A stretch of 14,325 nt of DNA from Chitinophagaceae bacterium (GTDB lineage: Bacteria; Bacteroidota; Bacteroidia; Chitinophagales; Chitinophagaceae): the NCBI GenBank assembly GCA_947461645.1, contig CANHMN010000018.1, forward strand, positions 1 to 14,325, read 5' to 3'. This document shows, piece by piece, positions 6,744 through 14,073 of the stretch; the stretch's first letter is position 1, and each line of letters starts with the position of its first letter. The notes under the pieces are model-generated. The model was not told the DNA's origin. It did no database searches and worked only from the letters and a program-made list of their open reading frames with translations. The translations under genes were made by a program, and so were the position numbers.

Positions 6744-7700
6744 TTGCTTTTTAACTTATTAAAACTTCCTGCAAAAATTGCCATTCGATTTTATTGTAAA
6801 GATATTTACATCAATAATCCTGAATTTTTAAAGGCGGAAGGTCCATTGCTCATAGCTTGCAATCACCCCAATTCTTTTCTTGATGCTGTAATTCTTGCTA
6901 CCTTATTTGACAAGCCTATTTATTCCTTGGCAAGAGGCGACGCTTTTTCCAATAAGTTCACTTCTGCATTGTTGCGTATGCTTAATATTCTTCCGGTATA
7001 TCGCATCAGTGAAGGAGCCGAAAACCTCAACAGTAATTATGATACTTTTGAATCCTGCAGAAATATTTTTAAAAAGAATGGAATTGTATTGATTTTCAGC
7101 GAAGGATTGTGCATCAATGAATGGAAACTCAGGGCATTGAAAAAAGGAACAGCAAGGCTCGCCTTCAGCAGTTGGGAAGAAGGCATCAACCTAACGGTAT
7201 TGCCTACCGGCATCAACTACCATTCATTCAAATCTTTTGGCAAAAACATACGACTTCAATTTGGAAACCCTTTTACATGGAAAGACCTTGATAGTTGCAA
7301 AGGCGATGGCACCGGAATAAAAAACTTCAACGACCTGTTGAAGAAAGAATTGGTAACGCTGGTTGATCACATTGAACCGCACGACAAAACCCTTTTGGCA
7401 TCTACCTTTCAATTGCAAACGAAACAAAAAGAAAATTGGTTGTTAACTGTTCCTGCATTTGCAGGTAAATGGTTGCATGCTCCGCTTTATTTTCCTGTAT
7501 GGCGCTTCACAAAACAAAAAGCCGGAAAAAGCGATCACTTTGATTCGATTTTAATTGGGTTGCTTTTTATTTTATACCCAATCCTTCTTTTGTTGTTGTC
7601 TTTTTTATGCAGCAGATGGGGAGTTGAATATGCACTGTTGCCTATGGTAATATTGCCTTTTTGCGCATGGGCTTATTTGCAACAAAAAAAGCCACGATGA
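6744..7700 (+). CDS. Membrane PlsC-type 1-acyl-sn-glycerol-3-phosphate acyltransferase family protein
   Basis: A 318-residue acyltransferase of the PlsC/LPLAT superfamily, likely transferring acyl chains to a glycerophosphate or lysophospholipid at the inner membrane. The catalytic block is NHPNSFLDA (40-48), with H41 and D47. Other landmarks are the FSEGLCINEW segment (118-127), matching the substrate-binding FPEG motif, and LPTGINYH (153-160). Two C-terminal membrane helices (about 268-288 and 295-311) are an extension beyond classical PlsC. The spacing from His to Asp is five residues rather than the textbook four. The start is a TTG (6744-6746): the nearest in-frame upstream stop leaves no ATG, and the first internal ATG (residue 79) is past the active-site His. 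The exact substrate cannot be told from the sequence. Confidence 0.88.
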   Translation: MLFNLLKLPAKIAIRFYCKDIYINNPEFLKAEGPLLIACNHPNSFLDAVILATLFDKPIYSLARGDAFSNKFTSALLRMLNILPVYRISEGAENLNSNYDTFESCRNIFKKNGIVLIFSEGLCINEWKLRALKKGTARLAFSSWEEGINLTVLPTGINYHSFKSFGKNIRLQFGNPFTWKDLDSCKGDGTGIKNFNDLLKKELVTLVDHIEPHDKTLLASTFQLQTKQKENWLLTVPAFAGKWLHAPLYFPVWRFTKQKAGKSDHFDSILIGLLFILYPILLLLLSFLCSRWGVEYALLPMVILPFCAWAYLQQKKPR

Positions 7701-7721
7701 TAACTGATTTCATTGTGGCTT
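7684..7721 (-). terminator. Intrinsic terminator of the outer-membrane protein gene, overlapping the acyltransferase 3' end
   Basis: A 12-bp stem (7689-7700 with 7710-7721, one G-U pair) encloses a 9-base loop. On the minus strand it is followed directly by a run of seven T, two of them within the stem, making a good terminator for the gene at 7749-8324. The left arm lies in the last codons of the convergent acyltransferase gene, which reads into the same hairpin but lacks a clean T-run on its side. Confidence 0.8.
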
Positions 7722-7748
7722 GCTTGTTTATTAATTAAGAAGACATTA

Positions 7749-8324
7749 CTAAAATCTTTTTCCCAAACAAATTCCAAGTCTCGGATATGCATAGGTGATG
7801 CTGTTTCCAAACAATCGACCCATACCAAGATAGACTTCACCAACAAAACCATTTCTGGCCAAAAACTTTGCGCCTGCCGCTGCGCCAAATCCTGCATTAA
7901 TAGATTTTTTCAGGGAATCTGAGATGATCGATCCACTAATGTCATAATAAATTTCTCTTGATTTTTGTCCGATTAAGCCCATGTTGGCTTCAATGAAAAA
8001 TCCTGAGGCTTTCTTTTCACCAAAATACAACCTTGCGTAAGGCATGAGCTGGTAGCGTAATCTCATGTTCTCTACTTTTTCAAAAGAGTATGCACCTGCT
8101 ATTCCAAGCCCCATATTGTCGGCAAGATAGCGTTCGTAATTGATCTCGGGTATTCCTGCTATCGCATAAGGAATATTTAAACGGATTTCATTATCGCCCA
8201 ATTGATTTAAGGCTCTTGATTTTTCAAGCATTTTCTGGTTAGCCGGATTTTGATCTTCATTTTGCTGAGCAAAAGCCGCTATTGAAAAGGCGCACATTAC
8301 AAGGATGCCAAAAAGTTGTTTCAT
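7749..8324 (-). CDS. Small predicted outer-membrane beta-barrel protein
   Basis: A 191-residue secreted protein with a clear signal peptide (MKQL, then a hydrophobic core, cleavage likely after AFA at residue 19). The mature part has a short polar N-terminal region, then alternating, glycine- and aromatic-rich strands such as LRYQLMPYARLYFG, GFFIEANMGLIG and FVGEVYLGMGRLFG. It ends in phenylalanine (LGKRF), as expected for a barrel recognised by the Bam machinery. The pattern resembles the DUF3575-like small barrels of Bacteroidota, but I cannot name the family with certainty and no function is known. It is monocistronic: convergent with the acyltransferase across a terminator, and separated from atpC upstream by another terminator. 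Confidence 0.8.
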   Translation of the reverse strand: MKQLFGILVMCAFSIAAFAQQNEDQNPANQKMLEKSRALNQLGDNEIRLNIPYAIAGIPEINYERYLADNMGLGIAGAYSFEKVENMRLRYQLMPYARLYFGEKKASGFFIEANMGLIGQKSREIYYDISGSIISDSLKKSINAGFGAAAGAKFLARNGFVGEVYLGMGRLFGNSITYAYPRLGICLGKRF

Positions 8325-8401
8325 GGTTTTACAAAATAAAATGAATGAAAATTATTCGAGTTATCGAAAGTACAAATTCGCTTTGAACCCACATGTGTAA
8401 A

Positions 8402-8436
8402 AATAAAAAATCCCGAAAGGAATATTTCTTTCGGGA
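8402..8436 (-). terminator. Intrinsic terminator of the atpDC operon
   Basis: A perfect 9-bp stem (8411-8419 with 8428-8436) with an 8-base loop lies 27 bp after the atpC stop. On the minus strand it is followed by a six-T run and further T-rich sequence. This closes the operon right after atpC. Confidence 0.9.
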
Positions 8437-8462
8437 TGTTAATATTTTTTGCTGCCGGTGTA

Positions 8463-8714
8463 TTATTTTTCTTTTACACCCTCTACAAGCACGGTAGCCT
8501 TGTTGTTGAGCACTTCCACAAAACCACTTTGAATGGTATAGGATGAAGTGGCATTCTTGTCTTTAAGAATTTTCAACGTGCCAGCCTTCAATGCACTAAC
8601 CAAAGGCGCGTGTTTATCGAGCACTTCAAACAAACCACTAATGCCAGGCAATTGAACGCCATATACATCTCCGGCAAATACTTTTTGTTCTGGTGTGAGT
8701 ATTTCTAGTTTCAT
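8463..8714 (-). CDS. atpC: F1Fo ATP synthase epsilon subunit, short form
   Basis: The epsilon subunit is part of the central stalk of ATP synthase and couples F1 to the Fo ring. The 83 residues match only the N-terminal beta-sandwich domain: MKLEILTPEQKVFAGDV at the start, LPGISGLFEVLDKHAPLVSAL (22-42, the conserved G-x-GxFE-x-L-HAP region) and SGFVEVLNNKATVLVE (63-78). The C-terminal two-helix domain, which in many bacteria inhibits ATP hydrolysis, is absent. Short epsilon subunits are usual in Bacteroidota as I recall, so this is not a broken gene. It lies 94 bp after atpD, across a repeat-rich hairpin region, and before a strong terminator. Confidence 0.95.
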   Translation of the reverse strand: MKLEILTPEQKVFAGDVYGVQLPGISGLFEVLDKHAPLVSALKAGTLKILKDKNATSSYTIQSGFVEVLNNKATVLVEGVKEK

Positions 8715-8729
8715 TGTTATTGTTTAAAG

Positions 8730-8783
8730 GTTTATGGTTTAAAGTTTATGGTTGGTCGATTGTTGTTTGTAACAACCATAAAC
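8730..8783. repeat. GTTTATGGTT repeats forming an intercistronic hairpin between atpD and atpC
   Basis: The decamer GTTTATGGTT occurs at 8730-8739 and 8744-8753, and its inverse at 8774-8783. GTTTATGGTTG (8744-8754) pairs perfectly over 11 bp with 8773-8783 across an 18-base loop. The same decamer recurs at 12942-12951. In the atpDC transcript this forms an AT-rich stem between the two reading frames. Confidence 0.75.
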
Positions 8784-8808
8784 ACCTAAACCAACAACTT
8801 TGAACTTA

Positions 8809-10323
<1,515 letters not shown>

Positions 10324-10351
10324 TTAGGATGAAAGGTATTTATTTTGGGCG

Positions 10352-10359
10352 CAAAGGTA
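10352..10359 (-). promoter_or_regulatory. Putative -7 element of the atpDC promoter
   Basis: TACCTTTG on the minus strand matches TAnnTTTG exactly, 37 bp upstream of the atpD ATG. The -33 region is weak (TTTTC about 20 bp further upstream). Position and match support a dedicated promoter for atpDC. Confidence 0.55.
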
Positions 10360-10418
10360 AGGGAAGCCAACGGGAATTTGAAAATACAAGGGCTTTTTTT
10401 AGCCTTAAAAACTGAAAT

Positions 10419-11309
10419 TTATTCCCCAGAGGGTCTGGTAGTTTTACGATTGGCTATGTAAACCCCAGTTAAAATGATTGATAGACTTAAAAATTGAGGC
10501 CAGCCGGCTTTTTCCCCATAAATAAGCCCCCAGCCCAAAGCCACAAAAGGTATTCCGTAAGTAACCATAGAAGAAAAAACAGGGCCTGATTTTTTAATCA
10601 GGATGTAAAACAGAAAATTAGCGATAGCTGTACCACCAATACCCAATAAAGCAGAAAACCCGGATGAGACCAAAATGCCTTTGTTGTTGAAATCCAAATC
10701 AAAGTATCCCGAAAAATAAAGTGCAGCCAATGCTGGCAATGCGTTAAAAAAAAGAGCCATGGAAACTATTTCTATGGAAGGAATACCCTTGAGAAATCGT
10801 TGAACCAAATTGACATTTAATCCGTAGCATAAAGTGGCGGCAATAACCATGAAAATCAAAACAAGGGAATTGTCTGCAGCACCATTGCCTTGACCAAGGT
10901 AAAGACCAATACAACCGGCAAAGGCAACCAAAATGCCAGCTATTTTATCGGAGGAAGGCTTCATCTGAAAAAAAAGCGCCCCAGTAATGATGACAAAAAT
11001 GGGAGTCAGGGAATTAAGGGCTCCCGCCAAAGAGCTGTCGATGCCGGTTTCCGCGATACAAAATAAGTAAGCAGGAATGAGGCTTCCCAAAGCACCTGAA
11101 AAAAACACCCAATGCCATTTAGCGAAGGGAATAGACTTAAAACTTCTGAACAAAATAGGCAAAAAAGCCAATCCAGAGGCAACAATACGCAGAGACGCCA
11201 CCTGAAAAGCTGTGAGGTACAGCAATCCCTCCTTCATTAATATAAAACTGCTGCCCCAAATAAAGGAAAGAGAAATGAACAGCAGCCATTTTTTCCATTG
11301 ATCGCTCAT
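10419..11309 (-). CDS. EamA-family (drug/metabolite transporter superfamily) membrane transporter
   Basis: A 296-residue protein with about ten membrane helices and two tandem EamA repeats. Repeat 1 (about 8-138) includes FIWGSSFILMKEGL near the N-terminus, the usual EamA opening, and repeat 2 spans about 150-285 with GGTAIANFLFYILIKKSGPV. It ends in a short basic tail. EamA proteins export or import small metabolites such as amino acids and their derivatives; the substrate cannot be inferred here. The ATG start gives a normal short cytoplasmic N-terminus. It is divergent from mscL and 104 bp upstream of atpD on the same strand, but atpD has its own promoter, so they need not be co-transcribed. 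A weak hairpin (10391-10404) follows the stop. Confidence 0.92.
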   Translation of the reverse strand: MSDQWKKWLLFISLSFIWGSSFILMKEGLLYLTAFQVASLRIVASGLAFLPILFRSFKSIPFAKWHWVFFSGALGSLIPAYLFCIAETGIDSSLAGALNSLTPIFVIITGALFFQMKPSSDKIAGILVAFAGCIGLYLGQGNGAADNSLVLIFMVIAATLCYGLNVNLVQRFLKGIPSIEIVSMALFFNALPALAALYFSGYFDLDFNNKGILVSSGFSALLGIGGTAIANFLFYILIKKSGPVFSSMVTYGIPFVALGWGLIYGEKAGWPQFLSLSIILTGVYIANRKTTRPSGE

Positions 11310-11419
11310 GCATCGGAAGAATATGGTGCAAAATTGGGTTATTTGTAAGGAAATATTTTATTTATTTTGAGGATTGCTTGGAATGATATCACTATTTTCA
11401 CCTCATTAACTAACTATTT

Positions 11420-11797
11420 ATGAATTTTATAAAGGAATTTAGGCAGTTCATAGCTCAAGGAAATGTAGTTGAACTGGCTGTTGCCGTTATCATTGGAGCA
11501 GCCTTTGGATCAATAGTCTCATCAATGGTTGATGACATCATCACTCCTATCTTGCTTAACCCGGCACTGAAAGCAGCAAATGTAAAAGAAATTGAAAGCC
11601 TGAGCTGGGGCGCTATAAAATACGGCAACTTTTTGTCGGCGGTTATTAAATTTATCATCACTTCTGTCGTTTTGTTTTTGATTGTAAAAGCCATGAACAG
11701 CATCATCAAAAAAGAAGAAGCCAATACACCTGCAGGACCCTCAACCGAACAATTATTGGAAGAGATCAGAGATTTGCTTAAAAAACAAGACAATTGA
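11420..11797 (+). CDS. mscL: Large-conductance mechanosensitive channel MscL
   Basis: MscL is an inner-membrane pentamer that opens under extreme membrane tension to release solutes during hypo-osmotic shock. The 125 residues show the amphipathic N-terminal helix (FIKEFRQFIAQGNVVELA), the pore helix TM1 (VAVIIGAAFGSIVSSMVDDIITPIL, about 22-46), a short periplasmic loop, TM2 (about 72-94) and a C-terminal cytoplasmic helix (STEQLLEEIRDLLKKQ, 108-123). Length and order fit the family. It stands alone between the divergent EamA transporter and scpA, and scpA appears to have its own promoter. No classical TAnnTTTG element was clear upstream. Confidence 0.98.
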   Translation: MNFIKEFRQFIAQGNVVELAVAVIIGAAFGSIVSSMVDDIITPILLNPALKAANVKEIESLSWGAIKYGNFLSAVIKFIITSVVLFLIVKAMNSIIKKEEANTPAGPSTEQLLEEIRDLLKKQDN

Positions 11798-11799
11798 AT

Positions 11800-11829
11800 T
11801 TTGGAAGACCAACGAAGTAGTTAACTTTG
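11800..11829 (+). promoter_or_regulatory. Near-consensus Bacteroidota promoter for scpA
   Basis: TTTG (11800-11803), an 18-bp spacer and TAACTTTG (11822-11829) match the Bacteroidota primary-sigma consensus TTTG-N19-TAnnTTTG closely. Transcription would start around 11836. The element overlaps the upstream TTG (11827) that an open-frame method might choose as the scpA start, which argues against that start. Confidence 0.7.
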
Positions 11830-11865
11830 GTCTCCTTATCAGCTAATCAATCAAACACAGAAACA

Positions 11866-12669
11866 TTGAGCAACTCTCCATCATATCAAATTAAACTCGA
11901 TCAATTTGAAGGTCCATTTGACCTTTTGTTGTTTTTTATTGAGCGTGACGAGTTAGACATCTACAATATTCCCATTACCAGAATTACCAACGATTTCCTG
12001 GATCATATCCATCAAACCGAAAAACTCAACATAGAGCTGAGTAGTGAATTTATTCTTTTCATCAGCACATTGATGCGCATCAAAGCCAAAATGTTATTGC
12101 CCAGAAAAGAACTTGATGCTCAAGGAAATGAGATTGATCCGAGAATGGAGCTTGTTGATAAAATTTTGGAATACAAAAAATTCAAAGAAGCTTCGATTAA
12201 GCTTGCAGAAATGGAAGCAGAACGGATGCTGATGATCAAAAGAGGTAACCTTCAAAAAGAACTGGCGCAGATTGGTGAAGAGGCTGGCGAGGGCACTGAA
12301 ATACAGGCCGTAACGATGTTTAAGCTGATGAAGGCTTTTGAGAAAGTGATACTGCGTATTCAACAAAGAAACAATAAACCTGTCCATACGGTTGTACAGT
12401 ACAACTATACCATGGAAGAATGTCGTGATTACATGCTCGACATGGCTTCCAAAGAAAAAACACTTTCATTTGAAAGGATTTTCGAAGTGTGTGAAAACAG
12501 AATCCACGCGATATTTATTTTCCTAAACATGTTGGAGCTTGTACAGCAAAAATACCTTCAGATTATCATTGGTGAAGGAAGAAACAATTTCATTATTGAG
12601 TTTAATGAAACCAGAGAAGAGGAAGTACACCATCCGTTGACTGATGAAGATTTTAGTCATTTGAATTAG
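11866..12669 (+). CDS. scpA: Segregation and condensation protein A (ScpA)
   Basis: ScpA is the kleisin subunit that bridges SMC dimers and, with ScpB, forms the bacterial condensin needed for chromosome compaction and segregation. The 267-residue form shows YQIKLDQFEGPFDLLLFFI (7-25), the conserved N-terminal block that binds the SMC neck. ELSSEFILFISTLMRIKAKMLLP follows (57-79), then a charged helical middle and a C-terminal winged-helix region (about 198-245, SFERIFEVCENRIHAIFIF). No ATG is available. The TTG at 11866 is chosen because the alternative TTG at 11827 (280 residues) lies inside the predicted -7 element and adds only a non-conserved leader. scpB is not adjacent. Confidence 0.95.
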   Translation: MSNSPSYQIKLDQFEGPFDLLLFFIERDELDIYNIPITRITNDFLDHIHQTEKLNIELSSEFILFISTLMRIKAKMLLPRKELDAQGNEIDPRMELVDKILEYKKFKEASIKLAEMEAERMLMIKRGNLQKELAQIGEEAGEGTEIQAVTMFKLMKAFEKVILRIQQRNNKPVHTVVQYNYTMEECRDYMLDMASKEKTLSFERIFEVCENRIHAIFIFLNMLELVQQKYLQIIIGEGRNNFIIEFNETREEEVHHPLTDEDFSHLN

Positions 12670-12714
12670 AACCTCACCCCCCAATTTCAAGTTTAATAGT
12701 TTTGAGTTTTTGGG

Positions 12715-12755
12715 CCTCACCCCCAACCCCTCTCCCGAGGGAGAGGGGAGTTTGA
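12715..12755 (+). repeat. Repeat module A, copy 1 (GC-rich palindrome)
   Basis: A 41-bp unit centred on a perfect palindrome, CCCCTCTCCC-GA-GGGAGAGGGG (12727-12748), preceded by CCTCACCCCCAA and followed by AGTTTGA. It matches copy 2 (13772-13812) at 40 of 41 positions, the single difference being in the 2-base loop. On the plus strand the stem is followed by T-rich sequence 46-80 bp after the scpA stop, so it may act as the scpA terminator. Confidence 0.9.
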
Positions 12756-12812
12756 TTTTTAAGGTTATTGAATAAATCATTGTTACCATTCACCGAATAC
12801 CTACATTTTACT

Positions 12813-12897
12813 ATCATTACTTTCTTTGTCTTGATACAAAGAAAGTAACCAAAGAAAAATCAAGGCAAACCCGATCGCTCCGCGCGTTTTGCCTGGC
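12813..12897 (+). repeat. Repeat module B, copy 1 (85 bp with 13-bp hairpin)
   Basis: It contains a perfect 13-bp stem (12817-12829 with 12836-12848), a CTTGAT loop, an A-rich linker and a GC-rich tail with a weaker GGCAAA/TTTGCC stem (12864-12869 with 12888-12893). It is 83/85 identical to copy 2 at 13849-13933, and the two differences pair with each other in the stem. Confidence 0.92.
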
Positions 12898-13004
12898 AAA
12901 GCGCATATCTTTGCCTCACCCCCGAGAGAACAGAGTTTATAGTTTATGGTTTTAAATGCTTTGAGATGCTGATCTACTTCCAATAAAAAAAGGGTGGAAT
13001 AGTT

Positions 13005-13032
13005 TTTGTGCCATTTTTACTTTCTACTTTTG
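13005..13032 (+). promoter_or_regulatory. Putative promoter of the pirin gene
   Basis: TTTG (13005-13008) and TACTTTTG (13025-13032), separated by 16 bp, resemble the Bacteroidota promoter. The -7 match is exact and the spacing is a little short. The predicted start site leaves a leader of about ten bases before the ATG at 13050. Confidence 0.5.
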
Positions 13033-13049
13033 CCTTCTAAATTTCAAAG

Positions 13050-13763
13050 ATGAAAACCACAATTTTTAAAGCATCAGACAGAGGCAGTGCAGACTATGGC
13101 TGGCTGAAACCCAATTATTATTTCAGTTTTTCCAATTATTATAATCCTCAACGCATTCACTTTGGTGTGTTGCGTGTGTTGAATGATGATTTCATTATGG
13201 GTGGAGGAGCCTTTCCTTCGCATCCGCACGACAACATGGAAATTGTAACCATACCCCTAACAGGTGCAGTTCATCATAAAGACAATACCGGAGGAGAAGG
13301 CATCATTAAAGCTGGAGATGTTCAAATCATGAGTGCCGGTTCGGGTATCTTACATTCTGAATCAAATGCATCTGCAACTGATCCACTCACCCTTTTTCAA
13401 ATTTGGGTATTTCCAAAAATAAAAAACATTCAGCCCCGTTACGATCAGCGCACCTTCAAGGTTGAAGACCGAAAAAACAAATGGCAAATCGTGGTATCTC
13501 CGCTCGAAAAAGATGATGCTTTATGGATCAATCAGGATGCAAGATTTGCGCTTTGTAATTTGGATGCAGGACAAGAAATAAGTTATCAAAATGGTTTTGA
13601 AAACAATGGTGTTTTTCTTGTAGTCATCAACGGTAGTATTGAAGTGGATGGCATCGTTTTACATAAAAGAGATGCTTTCGGTATAAGCGAAACCAACGCT
13701 TTCAAAATCAAAGCTTCTGAAGATGCGGAATTATTGGCGATTGAGGTGCCGATGGGGGTTTAG
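13050..13763 (+). CDS. Pirin family bicupin (YhhW-like)
   Basis: A 237-residue two-cupin protein of the pirin family. The N-terminal cupin has the metal-binding set H58 and H60 (in SHPHDNMEI) and H102 and E104 (in GILHSESN), matching the four ligands of YhhW-type pirins. The second cupin (about 145-235) lacks such a set, as usual. Some members have quercetin 2,3-dioxygenase activity in vitro, but natural substrates are mostly unknown, so a dioxygenase label would be over-specific. The ATG is clear and matches the family start (a few residues, then R/F and a GW motif at 17-18). The gene stands alone behind its own promoter and is flanked by two direct copies of a composite repeat. Its stop lies 9 bp before module A copy 2. 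Confidence 0.95.
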   Translation: MKTTIFKASDRGSADYGWLKPNYYFSFSNYYNPQRIHFGVLRVLNDDFIMGGGAFPSHPHDNMEIVTIPLTGAVHHKDNTGGEGIIKAGDVQIMSAGSGILHSESNASATDPLTLFQIWVFPKIKNIQPRYDQRTFKVEDRKNKWQIVVSPLEKDDALWINQDARFALCNLDAGQEISYQNGFENNGVFLVVINGSIEVDGIVLHKRDAFGISETNAFKIKASEDAELLAIEVPMGV

Positions 13764-13771
13764 GGTTTCGA

Positions 13772-13812
13772 CCTCACCCCCAACCCCTCTCCCAAGGGAG
13801 AGGGGAGTTTGA
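13772..13812 (+). repeat. Repeat module A, copy 2
   Basis: Same 41-bp unit and orientation as copy 1, with an AA loop instead of GA. It begins 9 bp after the pirin stop, so its 10-bp GC-rich stem may terminate the pirin transcript, although the following sequence is less T-rich than in copy 1. Confidence 0.9.
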
Positions 13813-13848
13813 CTTCATTACTCCCAATACCTTTCCTTAGAAATTACA

Positions 13849-13933
13849 ATCATTCCTTTCTTTGTCTTGATACAAAGAAAGGAACCAAAGAAAAATCAAG
13901 GCAAACCCGATCGCTCCGCGCGTTTTGCCTGGC
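13849..13933 (+). repeat. Repeat module B, copy 2
   Basis: Same 85-bp unit and orientation as copy 1. The stem (13853-13865 with 13872-13884) is perfect over 13 bp, with C13855 pairing G13882 where copy 1 has A12819 and T12846. It lies 36 bp after module A, against 57 bp in copy 1. Confidence 0.92.
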
Positions 13934-13945
13934 CTGACGCACGAA

Positions 13946-13969
13946 TTCGTTGGTGTTATCACCAACGAA
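13946..13969. repeat. Perfect 10-bp hairpin after module B copy 2
   Basis: TTCGTTGGTG (13946-13955), a TTAT loop and CACCAACGAA (13960-13969) form a perfect stem-loop. It is absent after module B copy 1. It may be another dispersed palindromic repeat, or help end the pirin transcript; no T-run follows immediately. Confidence 0.75.
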
Positions 13970-14016
13970 AATGAAAGAATTTTTCTTATTGTTTTTTACG
14001 TTTTTTTTGAAAACAC

Positions 14017-14046
14017 AATAGCCCACCATTTTAATGGTGGGCTATT
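14017..14046 (-). terminator. Terminator hairpin after dxs
   Basis: A perfect 14-bp inverted repeat (14017-14030 with 14033-14046, core AGCCCACCATT) with a two-base centre lies 27 bp after the dxs stop. On the minus strand it is followed by TGTGTTTTC and then an A-rich stretch, a fair but not ideal U-tract. In the other direction it could also stop transcripts arriving from pirin. Confidence 0.75.
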
Positions 14047-14073
14047 AAATTCAATAAAAATTATGCATTCGTT

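Larger units (their letters stand above)
12670..13049. other. 380-bp repeat-rich intergenic region between scpA and pirin
   Basis: There is no credible gene here. From left to right it holds a degenerate fragment of repeat module A (12672-12682), a complete module A (12715-12755), a unique AT-rich spacer, module B (12813-12897), a 7-bp hairpin (12895-12901 with 12909-12915), a truncated A-like string CCTCACCCCCGAGAG (12914-12928), a GTTTATGGTT decamer (12942-12951) and the pirin promoter. Confidence 0.75.
13764..14073. other. 310-bp repeat-rich intergenic region between pirin and dxs
   Basis: There is no credible gene here. It contains module A copy 2 (13772-13812), a unique spacer, module B copy 2 (13849-13933), a 10-bp hairpin (13946-13969), T-rich sequence with two long T-runs (13992-13997 and 14001-14008) and the dxs terminator hairpin (14017-14046). 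Confidence 0.75.

Noticed and set aside
10391..10404. Terminator hairpin after the EamA gene
   Set aside because: The stem is only about four pairs (GGCT/AGCC) around an A/T run, too weak to list as a terminator with confidence.
12523..12789. 88-residue minus-strand open frame containing SGEGLGVRP
   Set aside because: It crosses module A (whose reverse strand gives this peptide) and runs antisense into scpA. This kind of peptide is a typical spurious translation of such repeats.
12801..12983. 60-residue minus-strand open frame with LSLYQDKESN-like sequence
   Set aside because: It is translated entirely from repeat module B and the adjoining repeat fragments. Its sequence follows the repeat and not a protein family.
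12715..13933. CRISPR array or composite transposon made of the A-B repeats
   Set aside because: There are only two copies, a 1-kb gene between them, no regular spacers, no cas or transposase gene and no target-site duplication.
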